From positions 1-64,000 of the forward strand of contig CAYREV010000007.1 of the NCBI GenBank assembly GCA_964423345.1: a DNA stretch of 64,000 bases, given 5' to 3'. Both the position numbers and the translations under genes were made by a program. Source of the stretch: CAYREV01 sp964423345 (lineage in GTDB: Bacteria > Bacteroidota > Rhodothermia > Balneolales > Balneolaceae). The notes below the pieces were generated by a model that ran no database searches, was not told the DNA's origin, and saw nothing but the letters and a program-made list of their open reading frames with translations. Positions 1 to 8,114 of the stretch are shown piece after piece. Positions within the stretch are counted from its first letter, which is position 1. Every line of letters begins with the position of its first letter.

Positions 1-633
1 GAAGGCCACCGCATTGTGCCCGTACCACCACTGTACCAGTGCATCCTGCACCCCGGCATAGACCGGGTAGCTTTTAAGCAAGGTGGCCGGTATCTCAACA
101 GAGTTAACTACATGAAGAACCGCAACGGTGACAAAGGTGGCGATGTAGAACCAAATAGCTACATACAGGTGCTTCTCGCGCCGCTTCCAGACCGTCATCA
201 GCATGTTGATGCCGAACACAACCCAGATAATGGTGATCGCAATATCAATGGGCCATTCCAGTTCGGCATATTCCTTACTGGTATTGAATCCAAGGGGAAG
301 CGTCACCACTGCCGACAGGATGATTGCCTGCCATCCCCAGAAATTTAATTTGCTGAGGGCATTGCTCCACATGGGTGTTTTACATAATCGCGGCAGGGAG
401 TAATAAACCCCGTAAAAGATGGCGTTACCCGCAAAAGCGAAAATCACCGCATTGGTGTGCAGGGGACGAAGCCGCCCGTAGGAAAGTTCCGGTATAAAGC
501 CCAAAAAGTCGGGATAGATGAGCTTCAGGGCTACCGTGAGTCCTACAAGAAAACCGATAATACCCCAAAAGACCGTGGCAATCCCGAATTTACGGACAAT
601 CTTATTGTCGTAATAAAAAGTATCTACTGCCAT
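1..633 (-). CDS. ccoN: cbb3-type cytochrome c oxidase subunit I (partial, 3' end outside window)
   Basis: Catalytic heme-copper subunit of a cbb3 oxidase, the high-affinity O2-reducing terminal oxidase of the inner membrane. The frame is open from the ATG at 633 to the window edge, giving 211 residues. It starts MAVDTFYYDNKIVRKFG and contains RPLHTNAVIFAF, the helix with the low-spin heme ligand, and ends at WWYGHNAVAF, the helix with the first CuB histidine. Several hydrophobic helices lie between. The start codon shares its A with the ccoS stop (TAATG overlap), so translation is probably coupled. The position after ccoI and ccoS is the usual assembly-gene neighbourhood. Whether CcoO is fused downstream cannot be seen. 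Confidence 0.9.
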   Translation of the reverse strand, partial: MAVDTFYYDNKIVRKFGIATVFWGIIGFLVGLTVALKLIYPDFLGFIPELSYGRLRPLHTNAVIFAFAGNAIFYGVYYSLPRLCKTPMWSNALSKLNFWGWQAIILSAVVTLPLGFNTSKEYAELEWPIDIAITIIWVVFGINMLMTVWKRREKHLYVAIWFYIATFVTVAVLHVVNSVEIPATLLKSYPVYAGVQDALVQWWYGHNAVAF

Positions 634-830
634 TAATCCGTACTGTTTTTAGTATTGGTTGTTTTTGTTGAATGTTCCTCTGATTCGTCCTCCGGCGGAT
701 CGAATAAAATCCTGATAGAAGGGGTATAGGGATCGTCATACTGCCCGTCGTGCACCGCCCAGAAAAATAGTCCCAGGAAGATAAGTGCCACCAGCAGGCT
801 GAACCCTATGAGCATAAATATCACTTCCAT
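633..830 (-). CDS. ccoS: cbb3 oxidase maturation protein CcoS
   Basis: Small assembly factor needed to load cofactors into cbb3 oxidase. The 65 residues start with one membrane helix (about residues 4-26), followed by HDGQYDDPYTPSIRIL, which matches the family pattern GQYDD...RIL. The acidic tail (DPPEDESEEHS) is variable in this family. The start overlaps the end of ccoI by 10 bases and the stop overlaps the ccoN start, so ccoI-ccoS-ccoN reads as one tightly coupled unit. Confidence 0.9.
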   Translation of the reverse strand: MEVIFMLIGFSLLVALIFLGLFFWAVHDGQYDDPYTPSIRILFDPPEDESEEHSTKTTNTKNSTD

Positions 831-3268
831 GTAATCAACCCCCTCTTTTTAGCAATGAGATGCGTCGCCGCCGTGGTAAACAGCATGATGCTGATAGAGC
901 TCAACGGCATCAGTATGGCCGCCACCAATGGTGATAGATAGCCCGTCACCGCGAAGCCGAGCCCCACAACATTGTACAGGAGCGAAAGGCCGAAACTGGC
1001 CTTGATAACCGATATGCTGGAACGGGAGAAGTCGATGAAATCCGGCAGGCGTGGCATCGATTCCCCCTCCATAATCGCATCGCAGGCGGGAGTAAAAGAA
1101 CTGACCTTGTCAGTCAGCACTATCCCGAAATCGCTTTGCCGAAGGGCACCTGCGTCGTTGAGTCCGTCGCCGATCATAACGACCCTGTCCCCCTTTTTTT
1201 GAAGTCCCTGGACAAAATCCAGCTTTTGCTGGGGGGTCCGGTTGAAACAGAGTGCCGATGGTTTAAAAAAGTCGGTAAACTCCGCCTTCTGCGCTGCATT
1301 GTCGCCGGACAGAAGGTAGGTGGCAAATCGGTTCCGAAAGGTGGCCAGTATCTCCCGGATTCCGGGCCGGTATGCGTTTCCTATTTCGAACCAGCCTTTC
1401 CATAGCCGGTCAAAAGCCACGTGCACACCCGATGCCGTCTCCCCGTCCCGGCTCATTACGGAAGGCTCCTCCGGCAGCCGGGATGCTACAAAGGATGCCG
1501 AACCCACCGTCACCAGCATGCCGTTGACCCGAGCCTCGATACCTTTATTCAGCTCCTCATTAAAATCCCGCACCTGCATATTTTTGCCGGCCGGAATCGA
1601 CGATTGTATTTTTTGGCTGAGCGGGTGCAGGGAATGGCGGCATACGGCCTGAACCATCTGCTTTTCCTCCTCCGTCATCCCTTTCCCATGGAAGCGGATC
1701 TCTGCCCGGTCGGCCCTGGTTAGCGTACCCGTCTTGTCAAATACCAGTGAGGTGGCACCCGCCAGGTTTTCAATCACCTTGAGGCCGCGCACGTAGAAAC
1801 CGTTGCGGGAAAGCACATTCATGGCAGAACCCAGGGTAAAAGGAGTCGACAGGGCAAGGGCACAGGGACAGGCAATAATCAACACCGCCGTAAAAACCGT
1901 CAAGGACATCTCCACGCTTACCGGCCACCAAAAAATTCCGGCCGTAATGGCCATACCTATAACCGCCAGGGTAAAATGGGGACTGATTCGGTCGGCCAGC
2001 GAACTCACCTTATGGTCTTCCCCATTATTCTTGAAAGCCGAATTATTCCATAATTTGGTAAGATGACTGTCTGACACTTCTTTCACTACGCTCATGACTA
2101 CCGAAGGGCCCATCACCCTGCCGCCGGCAAAAACTTTCTCTCCCCTTTCCACCTTTACCGGTTCCGCCTCGCCGGTTATAAAGCTGTAATCCACATAGCA
2201 GATGTCCGAAAGCAGTCGGGCATCGGCCGGAACAAGCTCACGGTTGCGAAGCAGCATACGCATCTGCTTTTTCAGCCTGTCCAGGGTCACCGATCGCTCC
2301 TCTCCCCCCTTTCCCACTGTGGTCACGGAAATGGGCAGATAGGATTTATAGTCCCTGTCAAACGAAAGTCGCTGATAGGTCTTATTTTGTAATATTCGTC
2401 CGATTAAAAGAAAAAATACCAGGCCGGAAAATGAATCCATGTACCCCGCACCGGTCCCGGTGACAATTTCATATACACTCCTTGTAAATAGGGCCAGTAT
2501 ACCGGCGGCTATGGGAACGTCCAGGTTTATGCCTTTCTGGCGTACAGCCGCCCAGGCCGACTTCAAGTAATCGGTCGCACTGAACAGCAGTACCGGCAAC
2601 GCCAATGCTATATTCAAAAGGCCGAAAAACCAGTGAAAGGATCCTTCCGCATTCAAGGTCGATCCCGACAGATATTCCGGGAAACTGAACAACATGATAT
2701 TGCCAAAGGCAAAGCCGGCAACACCCAGCTTCAGCCAGAGACGCCGCTGCGGGGAGGCGGGATTATCCCGTTTCAGTTCCTCAAGGTGAAATTCAGGTTC
2801 ATAGCCGATGGAGGCAAGCAGTTCGACAATCTTCCGGAGGCCGGTTTGGTTCTCCTCGTAGGTTATACTTAACGACCGCTTGAGGAAGTTGACACTGCTC
2901 CTTGTAATCCCGGGGTCCAACTTAAAGAGGTTCTCTAAAAGCCAGACACAGGATGTACAGTGAATATTAGGTATATAGAGGCTTACATTGACCAGGCCGC
3001 TGCTGCGGAATTCGGCCAGCTTGTCTATCACTTCGTTATCATCGAGGAAATCAAAACGGCGGCTTTGTTCATACTCCTTAAAGGATACACCCGGGCGATC
3101 CTCCAGGCAGTAATAGGTATTGAGATCATTGCCATCCAGTATTTTGTAGACCAGCCTGCATCCGTCGCAACAGAAATTTTTATCCTCCAGGGTTACCGAC
3201 TCCCCGTCACAATACTCCCCGCAATGGTAACAAACGGCATCTGTGGTTGTAAGCGTATCGAAGTTCAT
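821..3268 (-). CDS. ccoI: copper-translocating P1B-type ATPase CcoI
   Basis: P-type ATPase that exports copper for cbb3 oxidase assembly. At 815 aa it shows, in order: an N-terminal cysteine-rich metal site (CYHCGEYC at 13-20, FCCDGC at 32-37), an HMA-type domain with CTSC at 104-107, actuator motif TGEAEP at 365-370, transmembrane ion site CPC at 467-469, phosphorylation motif DKTGTLT with Asp511, and the hinge motif GDGLND. This layout (extra Cys-rich N-terminus plus one HMA) is typical of CcoI/FixI rather than CopA. It starts 10 bases after an Rrf2 regulator and overlaps ccoS. Its copper may also matter for the copper enzymes NirK and NosZ nearby; that is inference. Confidence 0.92.
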   Translation of the reverse strand: MNFDTLTTTDAVCYHCGEYCDGESVTLEDKNFCCDGCRLVYKILDGNDLNTYYCLEDRPGVSFKEYEQSRRFDFLDDNEVIDKLAEFRSSGLVNVSLYIPNIHCTSCVWLLENLFKLDPGITRSSVNFLKRSLSITYEENQTGLRKIVELLASIGYEPEFHLEELKRDNPASPQRRLWLKLGVAGFAFGNIMLFSFPEYLSGSTLNAEGSFHWFFGLLNIALALPVLLFSATDYLKSAWAAVRQKGINLDVPIAAGILALFTRSVYEIVTGTGAGYMDSFSGLVFFLLIGRILQNKTYQRLSFDRDYKSYLPISVTTVGKGGEERSVTLDRLKKQMRMLLRNRELVPADARLLSDICYVDYSFITGEAEPVKVERGEKVFAGGRVMGPSVVMSVVKEVSDSHLTKLWNNSAFKNNGEDHKVSSLADRISPHFTLAVIGMAITAGIFWWPVSVEMSLTVFTAVLIIACPCALALSTPFTLGSAMNVLSRNGFYVRGLKVIENLAGATSLVFDKTGTLTRADRAEIRFHGKGMTEEEKQMVQAVCRHSLHPLSQKIQSSIPAGKNMQVRDFNEELNKGIEARVNGMLVTVGSASFVASRLPEEPSVMSRDGETASGVHVAFDRLWKGWFEIGNAYRPGIREILATFRNRFATYLLSGDNAAQKAEFTDFFKPSALCFNRTPQQKLDFVQGLQKKGDRVVMIGDGLNDAGALRQSDFGIVLTDKVSSFTPACDAIMEGESMPRLPDFIDFSRSSISVIKASFGLSLLYNVVGLGFAVTGYLSPLVAAILMPLSSISIMLFTTAATHLIAKKRGLITWK

Positions 3269-3277
3269 CGGTGTATA

Positions 3278-3724
3278 TTATTTGGAGTATTGCAGTCTCA
3301 GGTCAAACCAAACATCCGTCATCGCCTCCTCCACCTCATCAAAAGTGGTATCTTCGAGCCATTTTTGAATTTTATTTCTTTCGGTTGACCAGAATTCATG
3401 GAATGGGCAGGGCTCTATGCGTCCGCACCCTTCAATGCCCATAAAACACATTTCAAAAAATTCGGTGCCGTCAATGGCTTCTATCACTTCCATCAGGGCT
3501 ATCTCCCTTGGGGGGCGAGCCAGATAGACGCCGCCCTTCAAGCCGCGTCTGGATTTTATGATCCCGGCCGGCTTCAGTTTAGAAAGTATCTGGGACAAAT
3601 AGGCAGCGGGGCAGTTTAGCGGCCTGGCAAGTTCTGCGGCCGATACCGTTTCCCCTTCGGGTTGTTTAGCCAGTGCGATAACAGCCGAAATGGCGTATTG
3701 AGAACCTTGAGAAAGTAACTTCAT
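3278..3724 (-). CDS. Rrf2-family transcriptional regulator (first of three)
   Basis: DNA-binding regulator of the Rrf2 family (148 aa): N-terminal winged helix (residues 1-70) and three clustered cysteines in CFMGIEGCGRIEPC, that is C-x6-C-x5-C. Such cysteines bind an Fe-S cluster in IscR, NsrR and RsrR, so it probably senses NO, O2 or Fe-S state. It is the first gene of the rrf2-ccoI-ccoS-ccoN run, so it likely controls cbb3 oxidase and itself. A perfect palindrome at 3763-3780 lies 39 bp upstream of its start and is the best operator candidate. The effector is not visible from sequence. Confidence 0.85.
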   Translation of the reverse strand: MKLLSQGSQYAISAVIALAKQPEGETVSAAELARPLNCPAAYLSQILSKLKPAGIIKSRRGLKGGVYLARPPREIALMEVIEAIDGTEFFEMCFMGIEGCGRIEPCPFHEFWSTERNKIQKWLEDTTFDEVEEAMTDVWFDLRLQYSK

Positions 3725-3762
3725 CTACGGAATTAATCCCTTTTTTAATATAATTCCAATAT

Positions 3763-3780
3763 TCTAATATGGATATTAGA
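3763..3780. promoter_or_regulatory. Perfect palindrome, probable operator of the first rrf2 gene
   Basis: TCTAATAT-GG-ATATTAGA is an exact 8-bp inverted repeat with a 2-bp centre in the divergent gap between two rrf2 genes, closer to the minus-strand one. It differs in architecture from the 6-8-6 operators elsewhere in this window, which suggests separate specificity for the first Rrf2 protein. Confidence 0.55.
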
Positions 3781-3884
3781 TTTTACGAGTCTTTTAATTC
3801 AGAATCAACCTGAAGGCAATTATTTATGAGCTCCCGGAAAATAATTGCGAAAAATATTTTGTTATTAATCGGACAGTTTTTAAT

Positions 3885-3904
3885 TTAAGACAAATTACTC
3901 TTAA
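3885..3904. promoter_or_regulatory. 6-8-6 operator before the second rrf2 gene
   Basis: TTAAGA-CAAATTAC-TCTTAA is a perfect 6-bp inverted repeat with an 8-bp spacer, 18 bp before the ATG at 3923. The same motif recurs before cytochrome c/nosZ, ric, the ADP-forming synthetase, the multiheme operon and osmC. Its place before an rrf2 gene suggests autoregulation. Confidence 0.65.
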
Positions 3905-3922
3905 TTACGTTTTCTAACGTTT

Positions 3923-4375
3923 ATGCTGTTATCAAAGGCATGTGTTTATGGGATGAGGGCCTCCCTGTTTCTGGCGTCCAATCAGAACGGTGAGTATATC
4001 TCTATCGGGGAGATGAGTGAAAAACTGAATATCTCCTTCCATTTCCTTACAAAGGTATTGCAACAGCTTACCGGCGCAGGCCTGATGGAATCTTACAAGG
4101 GGCCCAAGGGCGGCGTACGGCTGACCAAGTCGGGAGAGGACGTAAACCTTTTTGAAATCGTCGAGGCGATCGACGGTGAAGAGCTGTTTGTTGAATGCGC
4201 CCTGGGGTTGCCGGGATGCGGGACCGAACAACCCTGTCCCCTGCACGAAAAATGGGCCGAAACCAGGGATAACATCCGGGTTATGCTCGAAAACACCAAC
4301 CTGGTGGAACTGGCCAAAAAAGGGAAAAAGATGAACCTGAGAATAACAGCCGACGGCAGTTTTGAATGGGGCTGA
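3923..4375 (+). CDS. Rrf2-family regulator linked to the nos cluster
   Basis: Rrf2 winged-helix regulator of 150 aa with the cysteine triad in CALGLPGCGTEQPC (C-x6-C-x5-C), the likely Fe-S ligands. It lies 66 bp before the cytochrome c-nosZ operon, divergent from another Rrf2 gene. Its own promoter and that of the nos operon both carry the TTAAGA-N8-TCTTAA type palindrome, and one copy precedes ric, a classical NsrR target in other bacteria. I therefore infer an NsrR-like NO-responsive regulator of N-oxide genes. Direct proof of NO sensing or of the site-protein match is not available here. Confidence 0.85.
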   Translation: MLLSKACVYGMRASLFLASNQNGEYISIGEMSEKLNISFHFLTKVLQQLTGAGLMESYKGPKGGVRLTKSGEDVNLFEIVEAIDGEELFVECALGLPGCGTEQPCPLHEKWAETRDNIRVMLENTNLVELAKKGKKMNLRITADGSFEWG

Positions 4376-4393
4376 TAAAAATTTTAACTATAA

Positions 4394-4413
4394 ATAAGAT
4401 AACATACTCTTAA
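4394..4413. promoter_or_regulatory. 6-8-6 operator before the cytochrome c/nos operon
   Basis: ATAAGA-TAACATAC-TCTTAA, one mismatch from the perfect repeat, ends 28 bp before the ATG at 4442. It is the same class as 3885-3904. Confidence 0.6.
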
Positions 4414-4441
4414 ATACTAAATAAAGAAGGGATAAACAGTT

Positions 4442-4927
4442 ATGAAGCATAGATTTGACAAAATATCGGCCATCCTAATCGTGGCCGGGTTCCTAATGGC
4501 GGCTTGCAGCAGTGGAGACTCAAATAACAAGGCAGACACATCGTCCGCCGAGTCTACCTCTCAAACAACGAACGGCCTTACAGAATTTGAGATGAAACAC
4601 GGTATAGGCCCGATCACTGAAGAAGTAACCCTGGAAGATATTGATATGTCAAAGGCCGAAGAAGGTGAAAAAATCTTCAAGATGAAGTGCTCGGCCTGCC
4701 ATAGAATCGGGGAAAGGTATGTTGGTCCCGCTCTGGGCAATGTGCTGGACGAACGAACCCCGACCTATGTATTAAATATGATTCTCAACCCGGATGAAAT
4801 GGTACAGAAACATCCCGAAGCCAAAAAGATGCTTCAGGAATACCTTTCCCCCATGCCGAACCAGAATCTGGAACAGGAGCAGGCACGGGCCATCGTAGCC
4901 TACCTTGCTTCCGTCGAACAAAAATAA
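4442..4927 (+). CDS. Membrane-anchored monoheme cytochrome c lipoprotein (nos-associated)
   Basis: Probable electron donor to N2O reductase. The 161-aa protein has a lipoprotein signal (GFLMAAC, lipid-Cys about residue 22), an acidic Ser/Thr linker, then one class I cytochrome c domain with heme motif CSACH and a likely distal Met in LSPMPN. It is 39 bp upstream of nosZ and follows the same operator, so the two are almost certainly co-transcribed. Cytochromes c beside nosZ are common in clade II nos clusters; the donor role is inferred from context. Confidence 0.85.
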   Translation: MKHRFDKISAILIVAGFLMAACSSGDSNNKADTSSAESTSQTTNGLTEFEMKHGIGPITEEVTLEDIDMSKAEEGEKIFKMKCSACHRIGERYVGPALGNVLDERTPTYVLNMILNPDEMVQKHPEAKKMLQEYLSPMPNQNLEQEQARAIVAYLASVEQK

Positions 4928-4966
4928 CCCAAAACAAACCCAGCTAATACAAATCAGAGGCACCCT

Positions 4967-6934
4967 ATGAAATCGAAAAAACTAAAACCTTTAATGTGGG
5001 GCATCCCCGTTATCGTCATCCTCAGTTTGCTGATGTATGGCTGCCCTTCTCAGCAACAATTGGGCTCCGATGCCAGTGCGGCTGAAAAAGTCTATGTGGC
5101 ACCAGGAGAGTACGATGAATTTTACGGCTTTATGTCAGGCGGATACAGCGGACAACTGAGTGTATACGGCATACCCTCGGGGCGCCATATCTTCACCATT
5201 CCCGTCTTCTCGCAACTGGCAACCAATGGCTACGGCTATAATGAAGAAACCAAAGCCATGCTGGAAACTTCCTACGGTTTTGTACCCTGGGGCGATGCAC
5301 ACCACCCCGAACTTTCTCAAACCGACGGGGTACCCGACGGACGGTACATCTTCATTAATGAAAACAATACCCCCCGGGTGGCAAAGATCGACCTGAAAAG
5401 CTTCCAAACCACCGAGATCATTGAAATACCCAATTCGGGCGGCAACCACGCTTCTCCTTTTGTAACGGAGAATACCGAGTATATTTCCGCCGGAACCCGT
5501 TTCAGTATCCCGATGGGTGATGATGAGGACAGAGACGTGCCTATCGATTCCTACGCAGAAAACTTCAAGGGCACCCTCAGCTTTATAAAGATGGAGGATG
5601 ACGGAAGCATGAAGCTGGACTTCCAGATCCTGGTCCCCGGCTTTGACTATGACCTTTCCCACGCCGGCAAAGGCCCCTCCCACGGCTGGTCCTTCTTTAC
5701 CAGCTACAACAGTGAAGAGGCCCACACCATGCTGGAGATCAATGCCTCCAGGAACGACAAGGACTTTATTGCTGCCGTCAACTGGAAAAAGGCTGCCGAA
5801 TATGCCGCCCAGGGCAAGGGCAAGATGATACCGGGTGAATATCTTCGCAACTACATCGACCCGAATGACCATATCGCCAAAACCGAGCGCCATACCGAGG
5901 TACGAGTGCTCGACCCGAGGGAGCTGGAGGGAATGATCTACTACCTTCCCACCCCTAAATCTCCACACGGCGTGGACGTTTCACCCGATGGCGAGCTGAT
6001 TGTTGCCGGCGGAAAGCTGTCGACCGTTATCCCGGTTCACTCATTCGACAAGATGATCCAGGCTATCGAAAACGAGGAATACGAAGGCGAAATTGACGGC
6101 ATACCCGTCCTGAAATACGATTCCATCCTGGCCGGCGAAGTTGAAAATCCGGGGCTGGGCCCACTGCACACCGAGTTTGACGGGCAAGGCAACGCCTATA
6201 CCACGGCCTTCATCTCCTCTGAAGTGGTCAAGTGGAGCCTGGAAACCTTTGAGGTACTCGACCGAATTCAAACCTATTATTCACCCGGACACCTTATGAT
6301 ACCGGGCGGCGACAGCAAAAAGCCATGGGGCAAATACCTCGTAGCACTAAACAAGATCACCAAAGACCGCTATCTGCCCACCGGGCCCGAGCTGTTCCAC
6401 TCGGCACAGCTGATCGATATATCGGGCGACAAGATGAAGCTGCTGCTTGATTTCCCCACCGAGGGAGAACCCCACTACGCCCAGGGCATCGCAGCCGATA
6501 TCGTCATGGAAAACCAGGTTAAATTCTACAAGCTTGAGGACAACCATCATCCCCATGCAGTCAAAAGCGAGGATGAAACCCGGGTCGAAAGGGACGGAAA
6601 TGAAGTCCATGTCTATATGACTACTATTCGGACTCACTTCGCTCCCGACAATATTGAGGGTATAAAAGTAGGTGACAAAGTGTATTTCCACGTCACCAAC
6701 CTCGAACAGGATTGGGATGTTCCCCATGGATTTACCGTAAAAGGGGCCAACACCTCCGAACTGCTCATCATGCCGGGCGAAACACGCACCCTGGTTTGGG
6801 AGCCCAAACGAGTGGGGGTAACTCCTTTTTACTGCACCGATTTCTGTTCGGCACTCCATCAAGAGATGCAAGGATATATAAGAGTCTCACCTAAAGGTTC
6901 CAATGTAGAAGTCGCCTACGGAACAGGTCAATAA
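4967..6934 (+). CDS. nosZ: Nitrous-oxide reductase, clade II (Sec-type)
   Basis: Reduces N2O to N2 on the outside of the cytoplasmic membrane. The 655-aa protein has a beta-propeller with CuZ ligands (GDAHHPE, His112-His113; further His in SPHGVD, EPHYAQ and HHPHAV) and a C-terminal cupredoxin with the complete CuA motif C623-x3-C627-x3-H631-x2-M634 (CTDFCSALHQEM). The N-terminus is a plain Sec signal without the Tat twin arginine, which is diagnostic of clade II. The signal ends LLMYGC, so it may be a lipoprotein cut before Cys26, though the lipobox is not canonical. A terminator-like hairpin follows at 6953. Confidence 0.96.
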   Translation: MKSKKLKPLMWGIPVIVILSLLMYGCPSQQQLGSDASAAEKVYVAPGEYDEFYGFMSGGYSGQLSVYGIPSGRHIFTIPVFSQLATNGYGYNEETKAMLETSYGFVPWGDAHHPELSQTDGVPDGRYIFINENNTPRVAKIDLKSFQTTEIIEIPNSGGNHASPFVTENTEYISAGTRFSIPMGDDEDRDVPIDSYAENFKGTLSFIKMEDDGSMKLDFQILVPGFDYDLSHAGKGPSHGWSFFTSYNSEEAHTMLEINASRNDKDFIAAVNWKKAAEYAAQGKGKMIPGEYLRNYIDPNDHIAKTERHTEVRVLDPRELEGMIYYLPTPKSPHGVDVSPDGELIVAGGKLSTVIPVHSFDKMIQAIENEEYEGEIDGIPVLKYDSILAGEVENPGLGPLHTEFDGQGNAYTTAFISSEVVKWSLETFEVLDRIQTYYSPGHLMIPGGDSKKPWGKYLVALNKITKDRYLPTGPELFHSAQLIDISGDKMKLLLDFPTEGEPHYAQGIAADIVMENQVKFYKLEDNHHPHAVKSEDETRVERDGNEVHVYMTTIRTHFAPDNIEGIKVGDKVYFHVTNLEQDWDVPHGFTVKGANTSELLIMPGETRTLVWEPKRVGVTPFYCTDFCSALHQEMQGYIRVSPKGSNVEVAYGTGQ

Positions 6935-6952
6935 CCTTGGCCTAATCCCTGT

Positions 6953-6988
6953 GGAGGGGAAGGTGAAATGTCCCCTCCTCCTATTTTT
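6953..6988 (+). terminator. Intrinsic terminator/attenuator after nosZ
   Basis: GGAGGGGA and TCCCCTCC form a perfect 8-bp stem with a 10-nt loop, followed by TCCTATTTTT. It lies between nosZ and the accessory genes, so it may lower expression of nosL-D-F-Y relative to nosZ. Confidence 0.65.
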
Positions 6989-7016
6989 CAAAAAGTATTG
7001 CTCAAAAGGCCAAATT

Positions 7017-7640
7017 ATGAACAAAAAAAACAAACGTTTAATGGGAGCAGCGGCTTTAATCCTGATAGGTGTCTACCTGTTTCCCATCTGGAGCATCAGC
7101 CTTGACGCACCCCAGTATCCCGAAGGTATCGGCTTGAATATCTGGGTGAATACCATTGAGGGAAAGGAGCCCCAGGATCTGCAAAATATCAACGGCTTGA
7201 ACCATTATATCGGTATGAAAAAAATCCAGCCGGACTCCATTCCCGAACTGGATATCATGCCCTATCTCTTTGGCATACTGATCATCTCCGGATTGATCAT
7301 AGCCGCCCGGGGCAGCCGCCGGTGGGTACTGGTCTGGCTCTGCTCATTTGTGCTGCTGGCACTTGTGGGCCTTGTTGACTTCTATCTGTGGGAATACGAC
7401 TACGGGCATGACCTTAATCCCGATGCCGCCATCAAAATACCCGGCATGAGTTACCAGCCGCCTCTCATTGGAACCAAGCAACTGTTGAATATGAAAACCA
7501 CCTCCCTGCCCCATATCGGTTTTCTCTTTGCCCTGGCATCCATGGGATTGGCCGCATGGGCCTGGTACGGTAACGGCAAAGATACCCCAAAGGTGCAAAG
7601 CCGGGATAAAGACGAATCCGTAACAACTATTGCCGCATAA
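7017..7640 (+). CDS. Nos-cluster membrane protein, function unknown
   Basis: Predicted inner-membrane protein of 207 aa with about four hydrophobic segments: one near the N-terminus (MGAAALILIGVYLFPIWS), two in the middle (LDIMPYLFGILIISGLIIAA and WVLVWLCSFVLLALVGLVDFYLW) and one near the C-terminus. An outward loop holds GLNHYIGMKKI, whose His and Met could bind a metal. The open frame extends upstream to a GTG at 6951, but that codon lies inside the terminator stem, so the ATG at 7017 is preferred. It lies 5 bp before nosL and belongs to the nos accessory operon. A copper-delivery role is plausible but unproven; I do not recognise a named family. Confidence 0.75.
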   Translation: MNKKNKRLMGAAALILIGVYLFPIWSISLDAPQYPEGIGLNIWVNTIEGKEPQDLQNINGLNHYIGMKKIQPDSIPELDIMPYLFGILIISGLIIAARGSRRWVLVWLCSFVLLALVGLVDFYLWEYDYGHDLNPDAAIKIPGMSYQPPLIGTKQLLNMKTTSLPHIGFLFALASMGLAAWAWYGNGKDTPKVQSRDKDESVTTIAA

Positions 7641-7645
7641 TAAGT

Positions 7646-8077
7646 ATGAACAGAATAGTAGCTATATCATTTTTTATTACGGCTTTTTTGAGTCTACAGG
7701 CCTGCAGCAGCCAACCGGCAGAAATTCATTACGGAAGTGATGAATGCGCACACTGCAAAATGATGATTACCGACAATCGGTTTGCCTCTCAAATAGTCAC
7801 CGCTACCGGCAAGGCTATTAAGTTTGATGCCATTGAATGTATGGCAAACTATGCAGGCGACCATAAGTCAAAACTCAAAGGCGCCACCTTTTGGGTCATC
7901 AACTTCGAAGCACCGGGCACCTGGATTCCCTTAAGGGATGCCACAATTATAAGAAACCCCGGCATACACAGCCCGATGGGGGCTTCCCTGCTGGCATTCA
8001 AATCGGCCGGGGAGGCTGAAAATCACCTTAATGAATATTCAGGCGAATATATACAATGGGATAATCTGGTTAAATAA
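7646..8077 (+). CDS. nosL: NosL, copper chaperone lipoprotein for N2O reductase
   Basis: Outward-facing lipoprotein that binds Cu(I) and helps to build the NosZ copper sites. The 143 residues carry a lipoprotein signal (LSLQAC) and the NosL signature CAHCKMMITDNRFASQ, followed by KFDAIECM. Cys and Met in these motifs are the expected copper ligands. It is located between the membrane protein and nosD, as in other nos operons. Confidence 0.92.
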   Translation: MNRIVAISFFITAFLSLQACSSQPAEIHYGSDECAHCKMMITDNRFASQIVTATGKAIKFDAIECMANYAGDHKSKLKGATFWVINFEAPGTWIPLRDATIIRNPGIHSPMGASLLAFKSAGEAENHLNEYSGEYIQWDNLVK

Positions 8078-8114
8078 CAACCGTAGAAACGGCGAATTAC
8101 GAAAAACGAAAATT

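Noticed and set aside
5135..5968. Long open frame opposite nosZ
   Set aside because: It lies wholly antisense to conserved NosZ coding sequence, with no recognisable domain or signals; a shadow of GC-rich codons.
6951..7016. Upstream GTG start of the nos membrane protein
   Set aside because: The GTG lies inside the terminator stem and adds a Lys-rich, Cys-bearing stretch before the natural hydrophobic N-terminus; the ATG at 7017 is preferred.
8031..8114. Extended start of nosD within nosL
   Set aside because: It would bury the Sec signal peptide behind 28 residues; the ATG at 8115 gives a clean signal.
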